A stretch of 64,000 nucleotides of DNA. Origin: CAWINX01 sp963837585 (lineage in GTDB: Bacteria > Actinomycetota > Thermoleophilia > Solirubrobacterales > 70-9). Each line of letters begins with the position of its first letter. Within the stretch, counting starts at the first letter, position 1. Of this stretch, positions 26,662 through 35,488 are shown in pieces. The notes beneath the pieces were generated by a model. The model saw only the letters and a list, made by a program, of their open reading frames with translations. It searched no databases and had not been told where the DNA came from. The stretch lies in NCBI GenBank assembly GCA_963837585.1, contig CAWINX010000003.1, positions 248,001-312,000 of the forward strand, written 5' to 3'. The position numbers were made by a program, and so were the translations under genes.

Positions 26662-28349
26662 CTACGCGGAAGCGCGGACCGGGGCCGCCGCCAGAGAGGC
26701 GCCGGCGGCGAGGAGGACCCAGGTGATCGGGTCTTCGTAGAAGCCTGCGTAGGCCATCGTGTGGACCAGGAGGGCAACGAAGGCAGCGAGAACCGCTGCC
26801 CGACCTACGGATTGGCCCGCGGGTCCTGTCGCGGGGGGAGGGGGGCGCTGCGGGCCAAGCTGTCCTCGACCCCCCTCCCCCCCGCGCCACCCGCGCGAGA
26901 AACCGCTAGGCCAGGCATTAATGCTCCCAGCCCCGTGGTCATGGTCCACAGGGCTGTCGACGATCAGAGCTGCGTATAGCGCGAGGCCGATCAGGCCCTG
27001 TTCTGCGGCGACTGTGACTGGTTCCGTGTGGGAGACGGAGACCGGGGTTCTTCTTGCGGTGGACGTGGATCACGTAGGCCTTTTGGAAGGAGCCCGAGCC
27101 GTAGCCGTAGACCGGGCGCTGGGTGAAGAGGTGGATGCCGCCGGAGACCAAATTGGCGCGGCCGCTGGTGTCGATGTTGAGCCTGGAGAAGTTGACCTTC
27201 GAGGAACCGCCGGCGAAGAGGACGACCACGACACCAAGGATCGCCATGATCCCAACGGCGCCAAGGGTCCAGCGCCAGCTCCACCTCAAAGCAGCGAGGA
27301 CCGCCAGTCCCGCCAGCAGCGCCACGAAGCTGGACTGCGAGTAGGTCGGCACCAGCCCGATCCAAAGGACCGCGATCAGCCCGGTGAGCAGGATGACGTC
27401 CGCCGCTCCTTCGCCCATAACAGCGCCGCGGTCGCGACCACGATCACCAGCGACAGGTATCGCCCGTAGATGTTCGGATCCCAGAAGACCGAGTTGACCC
27501 TGAAGTAGGTGTGGAAGTCGTTCGACCGGATCACCTGGTGGTTCCAGAACAGGCTCTTGCTCGCAAACTCGATCGACCCAACGACAACGAACGCGACCGC
27601 TTCCACGGCCACGACCCACAGCACCGCCACAAGCAGCTTTCGATCCCAGCGGCAGTCCCGCAGCAACGCGTACGCGACGGTGAACGGCACCAGGAAAAAG
27701 CAGACGTTCTGAAGCCCTTTGGAGAAGTCGGGCGAGTAAAGCGCCTGGACCGCGTAGAGGACAACGACTGCGGCCAAGGACCCGCGTCAGCCATGTGACG
27801 GCCTGGCCGGCGGGTCCTGTCGCCGCAGGGGACCCCCCACCCCTTCCGGTAGCTAAAGCTTCCTCAGGGGTGGGCCCCCCTACGGCGCCACCCACCGGAG
27901 AGGCCGCAATTACAGGAGCGCGAGACCAGTCGCGGAGGAGCGCGGCAACTACGCCGGCCGCGATCACCAGATACAGCGGAACCAGCAGGTTGGCCGTGTC
28001 GCCGCCGGCGTGCAAGGGGACTCGAAAGGGGAGTGCCGCGACTATCGCCAAGGGCAGGGCGAGCGGCCAGCGGCGGAAGACGAGCGGTCAGCGCGGCTAT
28101 CGCTGCGAGGCCGACGAGGGCCAGGGCGACTATGCGGTCGGTGTGGTGACGCAGGTCGGCGATCTGGTGGGAGTGCCACTGGTCGCCGAGGATGAGGGCC
28201 GGGAAGAGGACGATCGCGGCCAGCATCGCGATCGACCGGAGGCGGCCCGGGGGTATGAGGATCGCCGCGGCGGCGGCGATCGCCGCGACCAGCACGCCGG
28301 CTCCCGCGAGGAAGTCGCTCAAGGCGCCGTTCCTCGATGGCCGTCGCAC
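26662..28349 (-). CDS. Wzy-like O-antigen polymerase/ligase family protein, several frameshifts
   Basis: The gene must be pieced from all three minus frames. Fragments in order are GAGVLVAAIAAAAAI, LPFRVPLHAGGDTANLL, QALYSPDFSKGLQNVCF, FWDPNIYGRYLSLVIVV, LIAVLWIGLVPTYSQSS, LFTQRPVYGYGSGSFQKAY and a C-terminal AYAGFYEDPITWVLLAAG. The YSQSS and YGYGSGSF parts and the many helices identify the Wzy_C/O-antigen ligase family. Four or more frame changes occur, mostly single-base. Two stretches (around 26814-26899 and 27805-27900) are GC-rich palindromic elements that read through as Gly/Pro-rich inserts, each ending in ATGPAGQ. The start is tentative. Confidence 0.65.
26814..26899. repeat. Palindromic element, copy 1 (inside the Wzy-like gene)
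   Basis: The element begins GGCCCGCGGGTCCTGTCGC (26814-26832). A left arm of G-runs (26830-26845) pairs with a C-run right arm (26870-26886), with one bulged base and a 24-base loop. It ends GCGCCACCCGCGCGAG. The first 19 bases match copy 2 at 18 positions, and the GCGCCACCC near the end is shared too. Confidence 0.75.
27805..27900. repeat. Palindromic element, copy 2 (inside the Wzy-like gene)
   Basis: The element begins GGCCGGCGGGTCCTGTCGC (27805-27823) and ends GGCGCCACCCACCGGAG. The outer arms CGCCGCAGGGG (27821-27831) and CCCCTACGGCG (27877-27887) pair with one mismatch. The inner arms CCCACCCCT and AGGGGTGGG pair perfectly. It has the same orientation and flanks as copy 1, but a different stem sequence. 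Confidence 0.75.
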
Positions 28350-28789
28350 CTGGAGATCGCACTGGGAGGCGAGGTGTGCAGTCGCATCACCCCGGGCGGG
28401 ACGAGGACGCGGCCCTGGCCCAGCAGCTTGACCCGGAGTTTGTAGCGCCCCGGCTGCGCGACGGCGGCGTAACGGCTGCGGCCGTTCCAGTGGAAGTTGA
28501 AGAAGTGGTAGCGCTTCAGGTAGCGGTCGCGGGCGAGGGTCAGGATCAATCTCCCCCCCGGCCTGATCACCTGCACGTCTGCCCGATCGGAACGGGTGAC
28601 GCGAAAGTGAATCCGCGCGCGGTCGAAGCGACAGTCGCCGTTGGGGGTGAAGGTGCGGCTGAGCTTCACCCGGTCGAGTACCAGCGGGTCGCGCTTCAGC
28701 CGTTGCGCCCAGGCGAAGGCCGCAATCGTGGCGATAACCAGCAGGGTAAAAACGACGGCCGCTGCGGGCCTACCCCGCAGCCGAGACAT
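28319..28789 (-). CDS. Membrane-anchored protein with an Ig-like fold (unknown)
   Basis: 156 residues. An N-terminal membrane anchor (AAVVFTLLVIATIAAFAWA) is followed by about 110 extracellular residues. SRTFTPNGDCRFDRARIHFR, a VTRSDRADVQVI strand, and YHFFNFHWNGRSRYAAVAQP with PGRYKLRVKL look like the FlgD/FN3-type Ig fold seen in cell-surface proteins (TPNGDG-type motif). No catalytic residues are evident. It sits between the LytR_C gene (overlap of about 20 bases) and the Wzy-like gene, so it may act in polysaccharide export or attachment. This is inference from position. Confidence 0.65.
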   Translation of the reverse strand: MSRLRGRPAAAVVFTLLVIATIAAFAWAQRLKRDPLVLDRVKLSRTFTPNGDCRFDRARIHFRVTRSDRADVQVIRPGGRLILTLARDRYLKRYHFFNFHWNGRSRYAAVAQPGRYKLRVKLLGQGRVLVPPGVMRLHTSPPSAISRCDGHRGTAP

Positions 28790-29540
28790 TGTCCTCGCCG
28801 AGGATCACCGAGACCGGGGCCCCGCTGGATATCGACGCAATGTTCGAGGTCATCAACCGCAGCTTCGCGATGCCAAGTCTCTTGGCCACCTTGTTCGCCT
28901 CGGGCTTGAAGCCGCGGCGGTACATGACGAAGCTGCGGGCGTAGATCGAGGAGGTGTCTCCGACGCTGCCCTGCTTGAAGCCCTTGCTCTGGACCTTGGC
29001 GCTGTAGGTCCCGGCGAGGCCGTTGACTCCGGTCCCGTTCAGCACGGTCACCTCGATGTCGCCGGGCTTGAGGGCCTTCGCCGAGCCGCCGCCTCCGCTG
29101 CTGCTGCCGCCGCCAAAGCCATGAAGCGCCGCATAGGCGACGCCGCCGCCGATCACGATCACGACGACGAAGACAGCGCCCAGGTAGCGCGGCTCCGCCA
29201 GGCGGTCGCCGAATCCCGACAGCCTGTCCCGAAGGCGCTCCATCCGCGTGTACTCGGGCAGGCCGGCCTCGCGGCGGCGTCGGCGCTCCTCTCGCAGCGA
29301 GGCAGCCTCATGCTCCTCGGTCCGCGCCTCTTCCAGCCGGCGCAGCTCCTCGGCGCGCTGGGTCGCCACTGCCGAAGCCGACTCCTTGCGCTCGGCATCG
29401 CGCTCCGGCGCCGAGCCGGCCCACTCGCGCAACCGCCGGATGTCCCGAGCCTGGGTAAAGGAGAGCAGGGCGAGGAGGATCAGTCCCAGGAACGAGGCCA
29501 GGCCGGCGAATGCGCCGATTTCCTTGATCAGATTCAGCAC
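28770..29540 (-). CDS. LytR C-terminal domain protein
   Basis: 256 residues. An N-terminal membrane helix (FLGLILLALLSF) is followed by a charged coiled-coil stretch (residues ~30-95, with ATQRAEELRRLEEARTEEHE). A second membrane helix (LGAVFVVVIVIGGGVAYAAL) leads to a Gly/Ser linker. The C-terminal domain (VTVLNGTGVNGLAGTYSAKV, then YRRGFKPEANKVAKRLGI and VSVILGED) is LytR_C, a domain that accompanies LCP cell-wall ligases. The LCP enzyme itself is not in the window. The role may be to help attach polysaccharide to peptidoglycan. Confidence 0.85.
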   Translation of the reverse strand: MLNLIKEIGAFAGLASFLGLILLALLSFTQARDIRRLREWAGSAPERDAERKESASAVATQRAEELRRLEEARTEEHEAASLREERRRRREAGLPEYTRMERLRDRLSGFGDRLAEPRYLGAVFVVVIVIGGGVAYAALHGFGGGSSSGGGGSAKALKPGDIEVTVLNGTGVNGLAGTYSAKVQSKGFKQGSVGDTSSIYARSFVMYRRGFKPEANKVAKRLGIAKLRLMTSNIASISSGAPVSVILGEDNVSAAG

Positions 29541-29557
29541 GGAATGGCTGCGAGAGG

Positions 29558-31447
29558 CTACTCGTCGTAGACGACTGTCGCGGCGTCGTCGCTCGGCGAA
29601 GTGATCATCTCGACCACCCGCTCGGCCAGATTCGCCTCGTCCCCGGCCATCACGAGCTGCTCCAACGAATTCAGCGTCGACTCGATCCAGCCGGAGTCGA
29701 GCGGTACCTCGCGCACCACCCGCTGGATCCGCTTCGCGGCGGTCGGCTGGCCCTCTTCGGCGTCGCCAAACAGCTCCTCGTGGAGCTTCTCGCCCGGTCG
29801 CGGCTTGGTGAACTCGACCGCGATGTCGCGCTCCGGCTCGTACCCGGCCAGCCGAATCATGTTGTGGGCGAGGTCGAGGATCTTCACCGGCTCACCCATG
29901 TCGAGCACGAAGACGTCGCCCTTGCCGGCGCCGATGTCGCCGGCGCGGATCACCAGCTGCACGGCCTCCGGGATCGTCATGAAGTACCGAGTCATCTCCG
30001 GATGGGTGACCGTGACCGGGCCGCCGCGCTCGATCTGGCCGCGGAAGATCGGCACGACGCTGCCCGAAGAGGCGAGCACGTTGCCGAAGCGAACGCTGAC
30101 GAAGCGGGTGTCCGGGTGACTGTGACCGGCGGCTTCGACGATCCACTCGGCCATCGCCTTCGAGGCGCCCATCACGGTCTTCGGGTTGACCGCCTTGTCG
30201 GTGGAGACGAGGACGAAGCGCTCGACCTTCGAAGCGGCGGCGGTCTCGGCGGTGATCCTCGTCGCGATCGCGTTGTTGCGAACGGCCTCCAGCGGGTTTG
30301 CCTCCATCAGCGGCACGTGCTTGTAGGCGGCGGCGTGGAAGACGACGCTCGGCTTGAAGCGCTGCATCACCTCCAGCATCCGGTGAGGCTCCTTGCAGTC
30401 GGCGAGCACCGACTCGACGCTGGTGAAGTGACGCTCCTCGACCATCTCGCGGTCGATCTGGAAGAGGTTGTCCTCGGCGTGGTCGAGCATCACCAGCAGG
30501 CGCGGTCCGACCCGGGCGATCTGCCGGCACAGCTCGGAGCCGATCGACCCTCCCGCCCCGGTGACGAGGACGATCCGGTCGCGCAGGTAGGCGCCGACCC
30601 GGTCAAGCTCGACGACGATCGGGTCGCGGCCGAGGACGTCCTCGACCTGCACCTCGCGCAGCTGCTTGTTGAGCTGGACGCCACCGCGCAGCAATTCGAA
30701 GACCGTGGGCAGGGTGCGGACGCGAATCTCGCGGTCGCGACAGGCCGCGACCACCTTGGCGCGCAGCGTGCCCGGCGCCGAAGGGATCGCGATCACCACC
30801 TCGTCGGGCTCGGTCTCGTCGAGGATCGTCGCTATCTGCTTGGTCGAGCCGAGCACCTTCAAACCGAGCATCCGCATTCCCCGCTTGCGGGGATCGTCGT
30901 CGAGGAAGCCGATTGCGGTGGCGCCGAGGTTGGGGTTGAGCTGAAGCTCGCGGACCACCATCTGCCCGCCCGAGCCGGCGCCGACCACCAGCACCTCGTG
31001 TTTGGGCAAGCGGCCACCGCGCGAGGGGCGCTCGACGATCAGCCGCACCGCGAGTCTGGCGCCGGCGATCAGCAGCATCGTGAGGACGAAGTCGGTCACC
31101 TCGACCGAGCGGGGCAACGTGTGCTTGAAGGGACGAGCGACCGCGAAGAAGACGACGAGGATGGCGCTGGAGACGGTGACCGCGCGGAGGATCAGCACGA
31201 AATCCCGGCCGCTGATGTAGCGCCACCACTTCTGGTACAGCCCGAAGGCGGCGAAGACGATCAGCTTGCCGACGACGACGAAGCCGACCGATTGGGCAAA
31301 GAGCACCTGGTAGCGGTGGGGCAGCCCATGGGGATCGTCGAGGAAGCGAAGCCGAAACGCCAGGTAGAAGGCCGCGGTGAGGAGAACCGCGTCGGCCGCC
31401 ACCTGCAGGACCCGGTTGCGATAGACGGGATGGTTCAGGCGGTTCAT
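29558..31447 (-). CDS. Membrane NDP-sugar 4,6-dehydratase/epimerase (FlaA1/CapD/WbpM-like)
   Basis: 629 residues. Four membrane helices (residues ~12-115) are followed by a CoA-binding-like Rossmann domain (VLVVGAGSGGQMVVREL) at ~145-260. The catalytic SDR domain has VLVTGAGGSIGSELCRQIA at ~290, FHAAAYKHVPLMEANPLEAV, and an active region with LVSTDKAVNPKTVMGASKAM. It keeps Lys in the usual catalytic triad position and replaces Tyr with Met, as is normal for the WbpM/FlaA1 family. It makes UDP-4-keto-6-deoxy sugars for the polysaccharide. It is intact. Confidence 0.93.
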   Translation of the reverse strand: MNRLNHPVYRNRVLQVAADAVLLTAAFYLAFRLRFLDDPHGLPHRYQVLFAQSVGFVVVGKLIVFAAFGLYQKWWRYISGRDFVLILRAVTVSSAILVVFFAVARPFKHTLPRSVEVTDFVLTMLLIAGARLAVRLIVERPSRGGRLPKHEVLVVGAGSGGQMVVRELQLNPNLGATAIGFLDDDPRKRGMRMLGLKVLGSTKQIATILDETEPDEVVIAIPSAPGTLRAKVVAACRDREIRVRTLPTVFELLRGGVQLNKQLREVQVEDVLGRDPIVVELDRVGAYLRDRIVLVTGAGGSIGSELCRQIARVGPRLLVMLDHAEDNLFQIDREMVEERHFTSVESVLADCKEPHRMLEVMQRFKPSVVFHAAAYKHVPLMEANPLEAVRNNAIATRITAETAAASKVERFVLVSTDKAVNPKTVMGASKAMAEWIVEAAGHSHPDTRFVSVRFGNVLASSGSVVPIFRGQIERGGPVTVTHPEMTRYFMTIPEAVQLVIRAGDIGAGKGDVFVLDMGEPVKILDLAHNMIRLAGYEPERDIAVEFTKPRPGEKLHEELFGDAEEGQPTAAKRIQRVVREVPLDSGWIESTLNSLEQLVMAGDEANLAERVVEMITSPSDDAATVVYDE

Positions 31448-31498
31448 AGAAGCCGGGCGAGTTTAGAGGCTCAACGCTCTAGGATCACCGTTCTCCTC

Positions 31499-32170
31499 AT
31501 GGTGAACGCATTCCTCTATGCCGATCTGACCGGCCCGATCGTCGACTTCTGCGTCAACGTCATCAACGACACCGGCCTGGCCGGAATCGCCCTGTTGATG
31601 GCGGCGGGGAGCGCCTGCATCCCGATTCCGAGCGAGGCGGTGATGCTGTTCGCGGGCTTCAACGTCTCCAGCGGAGACGAGACGCTGCTCGGAGTGGCCC
31701 TGGCGGGGCTCGCCGGCAACATGATCGGCTCCTGGCTGACCTACGCGATCGGCTATTACGGCCGCATCGACCTGCTGGAGAAAAACCGCCTGATCCACCT
31801 CAGCCCCTCGCGACTGGCCTGGGTCGACAGCTGGTTCAAACGCCACGGCGATGCCACCGTCTTCTTCGCCCGCCTGCTGCCCCTCGTCCGCGCCTTCATC
31901 TCGCTGCCCGCCGGCGTCGCGAAAATGCCCTTCTGGCGGTTCACCTGGCTTACCGCCCTCGGCTCGCTGCCGTGGGTTCTCGGCTTCGCCCTGATCGGCC
32001 GCGCGGTCGGCGACAACTGGGAGCAGTGGCGCCATCACCTCCAGGTGTTCGACTACCTCGTGGTCGCCGGGATCGCCGGGCTGATCGTCTACGCGCTGTA
32101 CCGCAAGCGCCGCGGTGGAGACCCGGGCGAGGGCGACGCGACTGAGTCGGCCGGCGCCCAGGAAGCTTGA
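31499..32170 (+). CDS. DedA family membrane protein
   Basis: 223 residues from ATG 31499. The DedA (SNARE-associated) domain is visible in GSACIPIPSEAVMLFAGF, LAGNMIGSWLTYAIGYY, FKRHGDATVFFARLLPLVR and SLPAGVAKMPFWRFTWLTAL. About five helices are predicted. Some DedA proteins recycle undecaprenyl phosphate or flip phospholipids. Here the gene stops on the start of uppP (TTGA overlap), which supports a role in carrier-lipid recycling. The C-terminus is charged. Confidence 0.92.
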   Translation: MVNAFLYADLTGPIVDFCVNVINDTGLAGIALLMAAGSACIPIPSEAVMLFAGFNVSSGDETLLGVALAGLAGNMIGSWLTYAIGYYGRIDLLEKNRLIHLSPSRLAWVDSWFKRHGDATVFFARLLPLVRAFISLPAGVAKMPFWRFTWLTALGSLPWVLGFALIGRAVGDNWEQWRHHLQVFDYLVVAGIAGLIVYALYRKRRGGDPGEGDATESAGAQEA

Positions 32171-32976
32171 GCGAAGCGCTCGACGGGCGGATCCCGGCCC
32201 GCCGCGCGGTCGCGCTGGGGATCGTCCAGGGGCCGGCGGAGCTGCTGCCCGTCTCCAGCTCGGCCCACATCGTCCTCGTCCCCTGGCTGGCCGGATGGGA
32301 CTGGGCGGCGATCGACCCGGAGGTGCGCAAGAGCTTCGAGGTGGCGCTGCACGCAGGCGCCGCGGCGGCGCTGTTGATCGGCCAGCGACGGGTGATCGCC
32401 GAGGAGCTGCGCGAGTTCGACGCCCGGCGCGGGGTCGTCCTCGCCCTCTCCTTCCTGCCGCCGGCGGTGGTCGGGTACACGCTCGAGCGGCCGATCGAAC
32501 GGCGCCTCGGCGGCCCGGGCGCGACCGCGCTCGGCCTACTCGCCGGAGCGGCGGGGATGCTGGTCGCCGACGCGCGGCCACAGCGGCGGGGACGCGGGGA
32601 CGCGAACTGGCGAGACGGGCTGGCATTGGGGATCGCGCAGGCGGCGGCGCTGGCCCCCGGCGTCTCCCGCAACGGCGCGACGCTGACCGCGGCGCGTTGG
32701 CGGGGCTTCTCCCGCGACCAGGCGAACCTCCTCTCCCGCACGGTGGCGCTGCCGATCATCGTCGGCGCCACCGCCCTGAAGGGCGGTCGCCTCGCCCAGC
32801 GCGGGACCTCGCCCGGGCTGCGCCGCACCCTGGCGCTCGGCGTCGCTGCCTCCTTCGCCTCGACGCTCGCCTCGCAGCGCCTCATCCGCCTGGTCGAGCG
32901 CGACCGTGCGCTGTGGCCCTACGCGGCCTACCGTGCCGGCCTGGCCGCCGCCGTCCTTGCGAAGCTGCGCCGTTGA
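32167..32976 (+). CDS. uppP: Undecaprenyl-diphosphatase (UppP/BacA)
   Basis: 269 residues from a TTG that overlaps the dedA stop. The first active-site region is GIVQGPAELLPVSSSAHIVL, and the second is APGVSRNGATLTAARWRGF, the UppP signature with Asn in place of the more usual Ser. A further motif AGFSRDQANLLSRTVALP follows the family. Eight helices are likely. The enzyme removes a phosphate from C55-PP for reuse in wall and polysaccharide synthesis. The gene is followed at once by the direct repeats in front of fic. Confidence 0.9.
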   Translation: MSEALDGRIPARRAVALGIVQGPAELLPVSSSAHIVLVPWLAGWDWAAIDPEVRKSFEVALHAGAAAALLIGQRRVIAEELREFDARRGVVLALSFLPPAVVGYTLERPIERRLGGPGATALGLLAGAAGMLVADARPQRRGRGDANWRDGLALGIAQAAALAPGVSRNGATLTAARWRGFSRDQANLLSRTVALPIIVGATALKGGRLAQRGTSPGLRRTLALGVAASFASTLASQRLIRLVERDRALWPYAAYRAGLAAAVLAKLRR

Positions 32977-32980
32977 CTCG

Positions 32981-33067
32981 AACTCCAAATCTTGGAGAAA
33001 CTTGGAGTTGATTTGGAGTTTCTGCTACAACTCCAAATCTTGGAGAAACTTGGAGTTGATTTGGAGT
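32981..33067 (+). repeat. Two 40-base direct repeats with internal palindromes in the fic leader
   Basis: The 40-base unit 32981-33020 recurs at 33029-33067 (39 bases). Each unit opens with AACTCCAAAT and closes with ATTTGGAGTT, which are exact reverse complements. The middle holds two direct copies of CTTGGAG. The last GGAG of unit 2 lies about five bases before the likely GTG start of fic (33072) and would serve as its ribosome-binding site. In RNA the CTCC of the first arm could pair with it. The stretch is AT-rich against its surroundings. Confidence 0.8.
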
Positions 33068-33071
33068 CAAT

Positions 33072-34409
33072 GTGTTTGTAGCCGAAGCCCCATCCGTTCA
33101 AGAGCTGCTGGACAAACTCAGCGGCGGCGAACTAACGGCTGCCGTGGGTGCGGCGGAGGACCCCCGGACCAGGGCCAAATACCTCCACTGGGACAAACTG
33201 CGACGACTGAAGCCGCCCCAAGGGCTTACGAACGAACAATGGTGGCTCAAGGTAAAGGCGGCGCGAAGCGCTGAGCTTCGCGAGTTGCCGCTGACCGATC
33301 CCGGTGGGAAGCCGTTTAGCTACGGACTTCTGGACAGCATGCTTCGCAGCCTCCACCACATCGACCAGAGGTGTAGTGGCGAGGTGGCAATGGATGAGGT
33401 GGTGACCTCCGAACGACAAGCCGGGCGACGCTTCCTGGTCAATTCGCTGATGGAAGAGGCGATCCGCTCGAGCCAGTTGGAGGGAGCGACAACTTCACGC
33501 GTGGTCGCCAAGGAGCTGTTGCGGAGTGGGCGTAAACCCAGAAACCGCAGCGAGCGGATGATTGCGAACAACTATCGCGCTCTTCACTTCATGCGCAACG
33601 AGATGGGCAGCATGCTGAGCCCGGAATCGGTGCTCGAACTGCATCGGATCATTACCGAGGGAACCTTCGACGACAATTCGGCCGCTGGGCGCCTACAGCA
33701 GCCGGGCGAACCGCGCGTGGCCGTCTTCGACCGCGATGAGGGAAACCCAATCCATCTGCCCCCACCGGCGGAGCAGCTTCCCGAGCGCATGGAACTCCTG
33801 TGCAACTTCGCCAACGAAGGCGACGAGGAAGTCGCCTTCATCCATCCGGTAATGCGGGCGATCCTGCTGCACTTTTGGCTCGCCTACGACCATCCCTTCG
33901 TCGATGGCAACGGTCGCACGGCCAGAATTCTCTTCTTCTGGTTGATGCACGCTCGGGGCTATTGGCTCGCCGAGTACCTGCCGATCTCGCGGTTCATCCG
34001 TAAGGCCCCCGCTCAGTACGCCAGGGCTTTCATGGAAACCGAAACCGACGGAGGGGATACGACCTATTTCCTCATCCATCAACTGAGCGTCATCGAGCAT
34101 GCAATCGCCGACTTACACGTCTATTTGAAGCGAAAGGTCTCCGAAGTGCGGAGCGTCGAAAAACTGCTTCAAGAGACGGAAAAATTGAACGGAAGGCAAC
34201 TGGCGCTCCTCACCGAAGCGGTCCGCAACCCAGATACCGTCCACTCCTTTGTCAGCCACGCAACGAGTCATCGCGTGACTCATGAGACCGCTCGAGCCGA
34301 TCTGAGCGACCTCGTCAGTCGAGGCCTACTGATTCAACGCCAGAAAGGCCGAAAGTATTTATTCGAGCCGGCCCCAGATCTGGCCAAGCGCCTGAAAGAA
34401 TCGCCGGCG
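33072..34409 (+). CDS. Fic domain AMPylase with C-terminal winged helix
   Basis: About 446 residues from GTG 33072. An inhibitory helix motif, EEAIRSSQLEGATTS (S-x-x-x-E-G type), lies at ~135, followed by a FIC core at ~230-300 with HPFVDGNGRTARILFFWLM, the intact HxFx(D/E)GNGRxxR site. The Fic-2-like C-terminus carries a winged-helix segment (ATSHRVTHETARADLSDLVS). AMP transfer to a protein hydroxyl is the expected activity, restrained by the glutamate. Codons are less GC-rich than the neighbours, which suggests transfer. No stop occurs before the purM start: the frame passes straight into PurM. Confidence 0.85.
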
Positions 34410-35430
<1,021 letters not shown>

Positions 35431-35488
35431 GTCCAGCGCGAAAACCATCCCTCAAGTGGTTCCGCCCGCGAGTCGATGACCAGGCGGA

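Noticed and set aside
29780..31498. Plus-strand frame extending dedA upstream by ~570 codons
   Set aside because: This part is antisense to the FlaA1/CapD-like gene. The DedA homology starts at ATG 31499.
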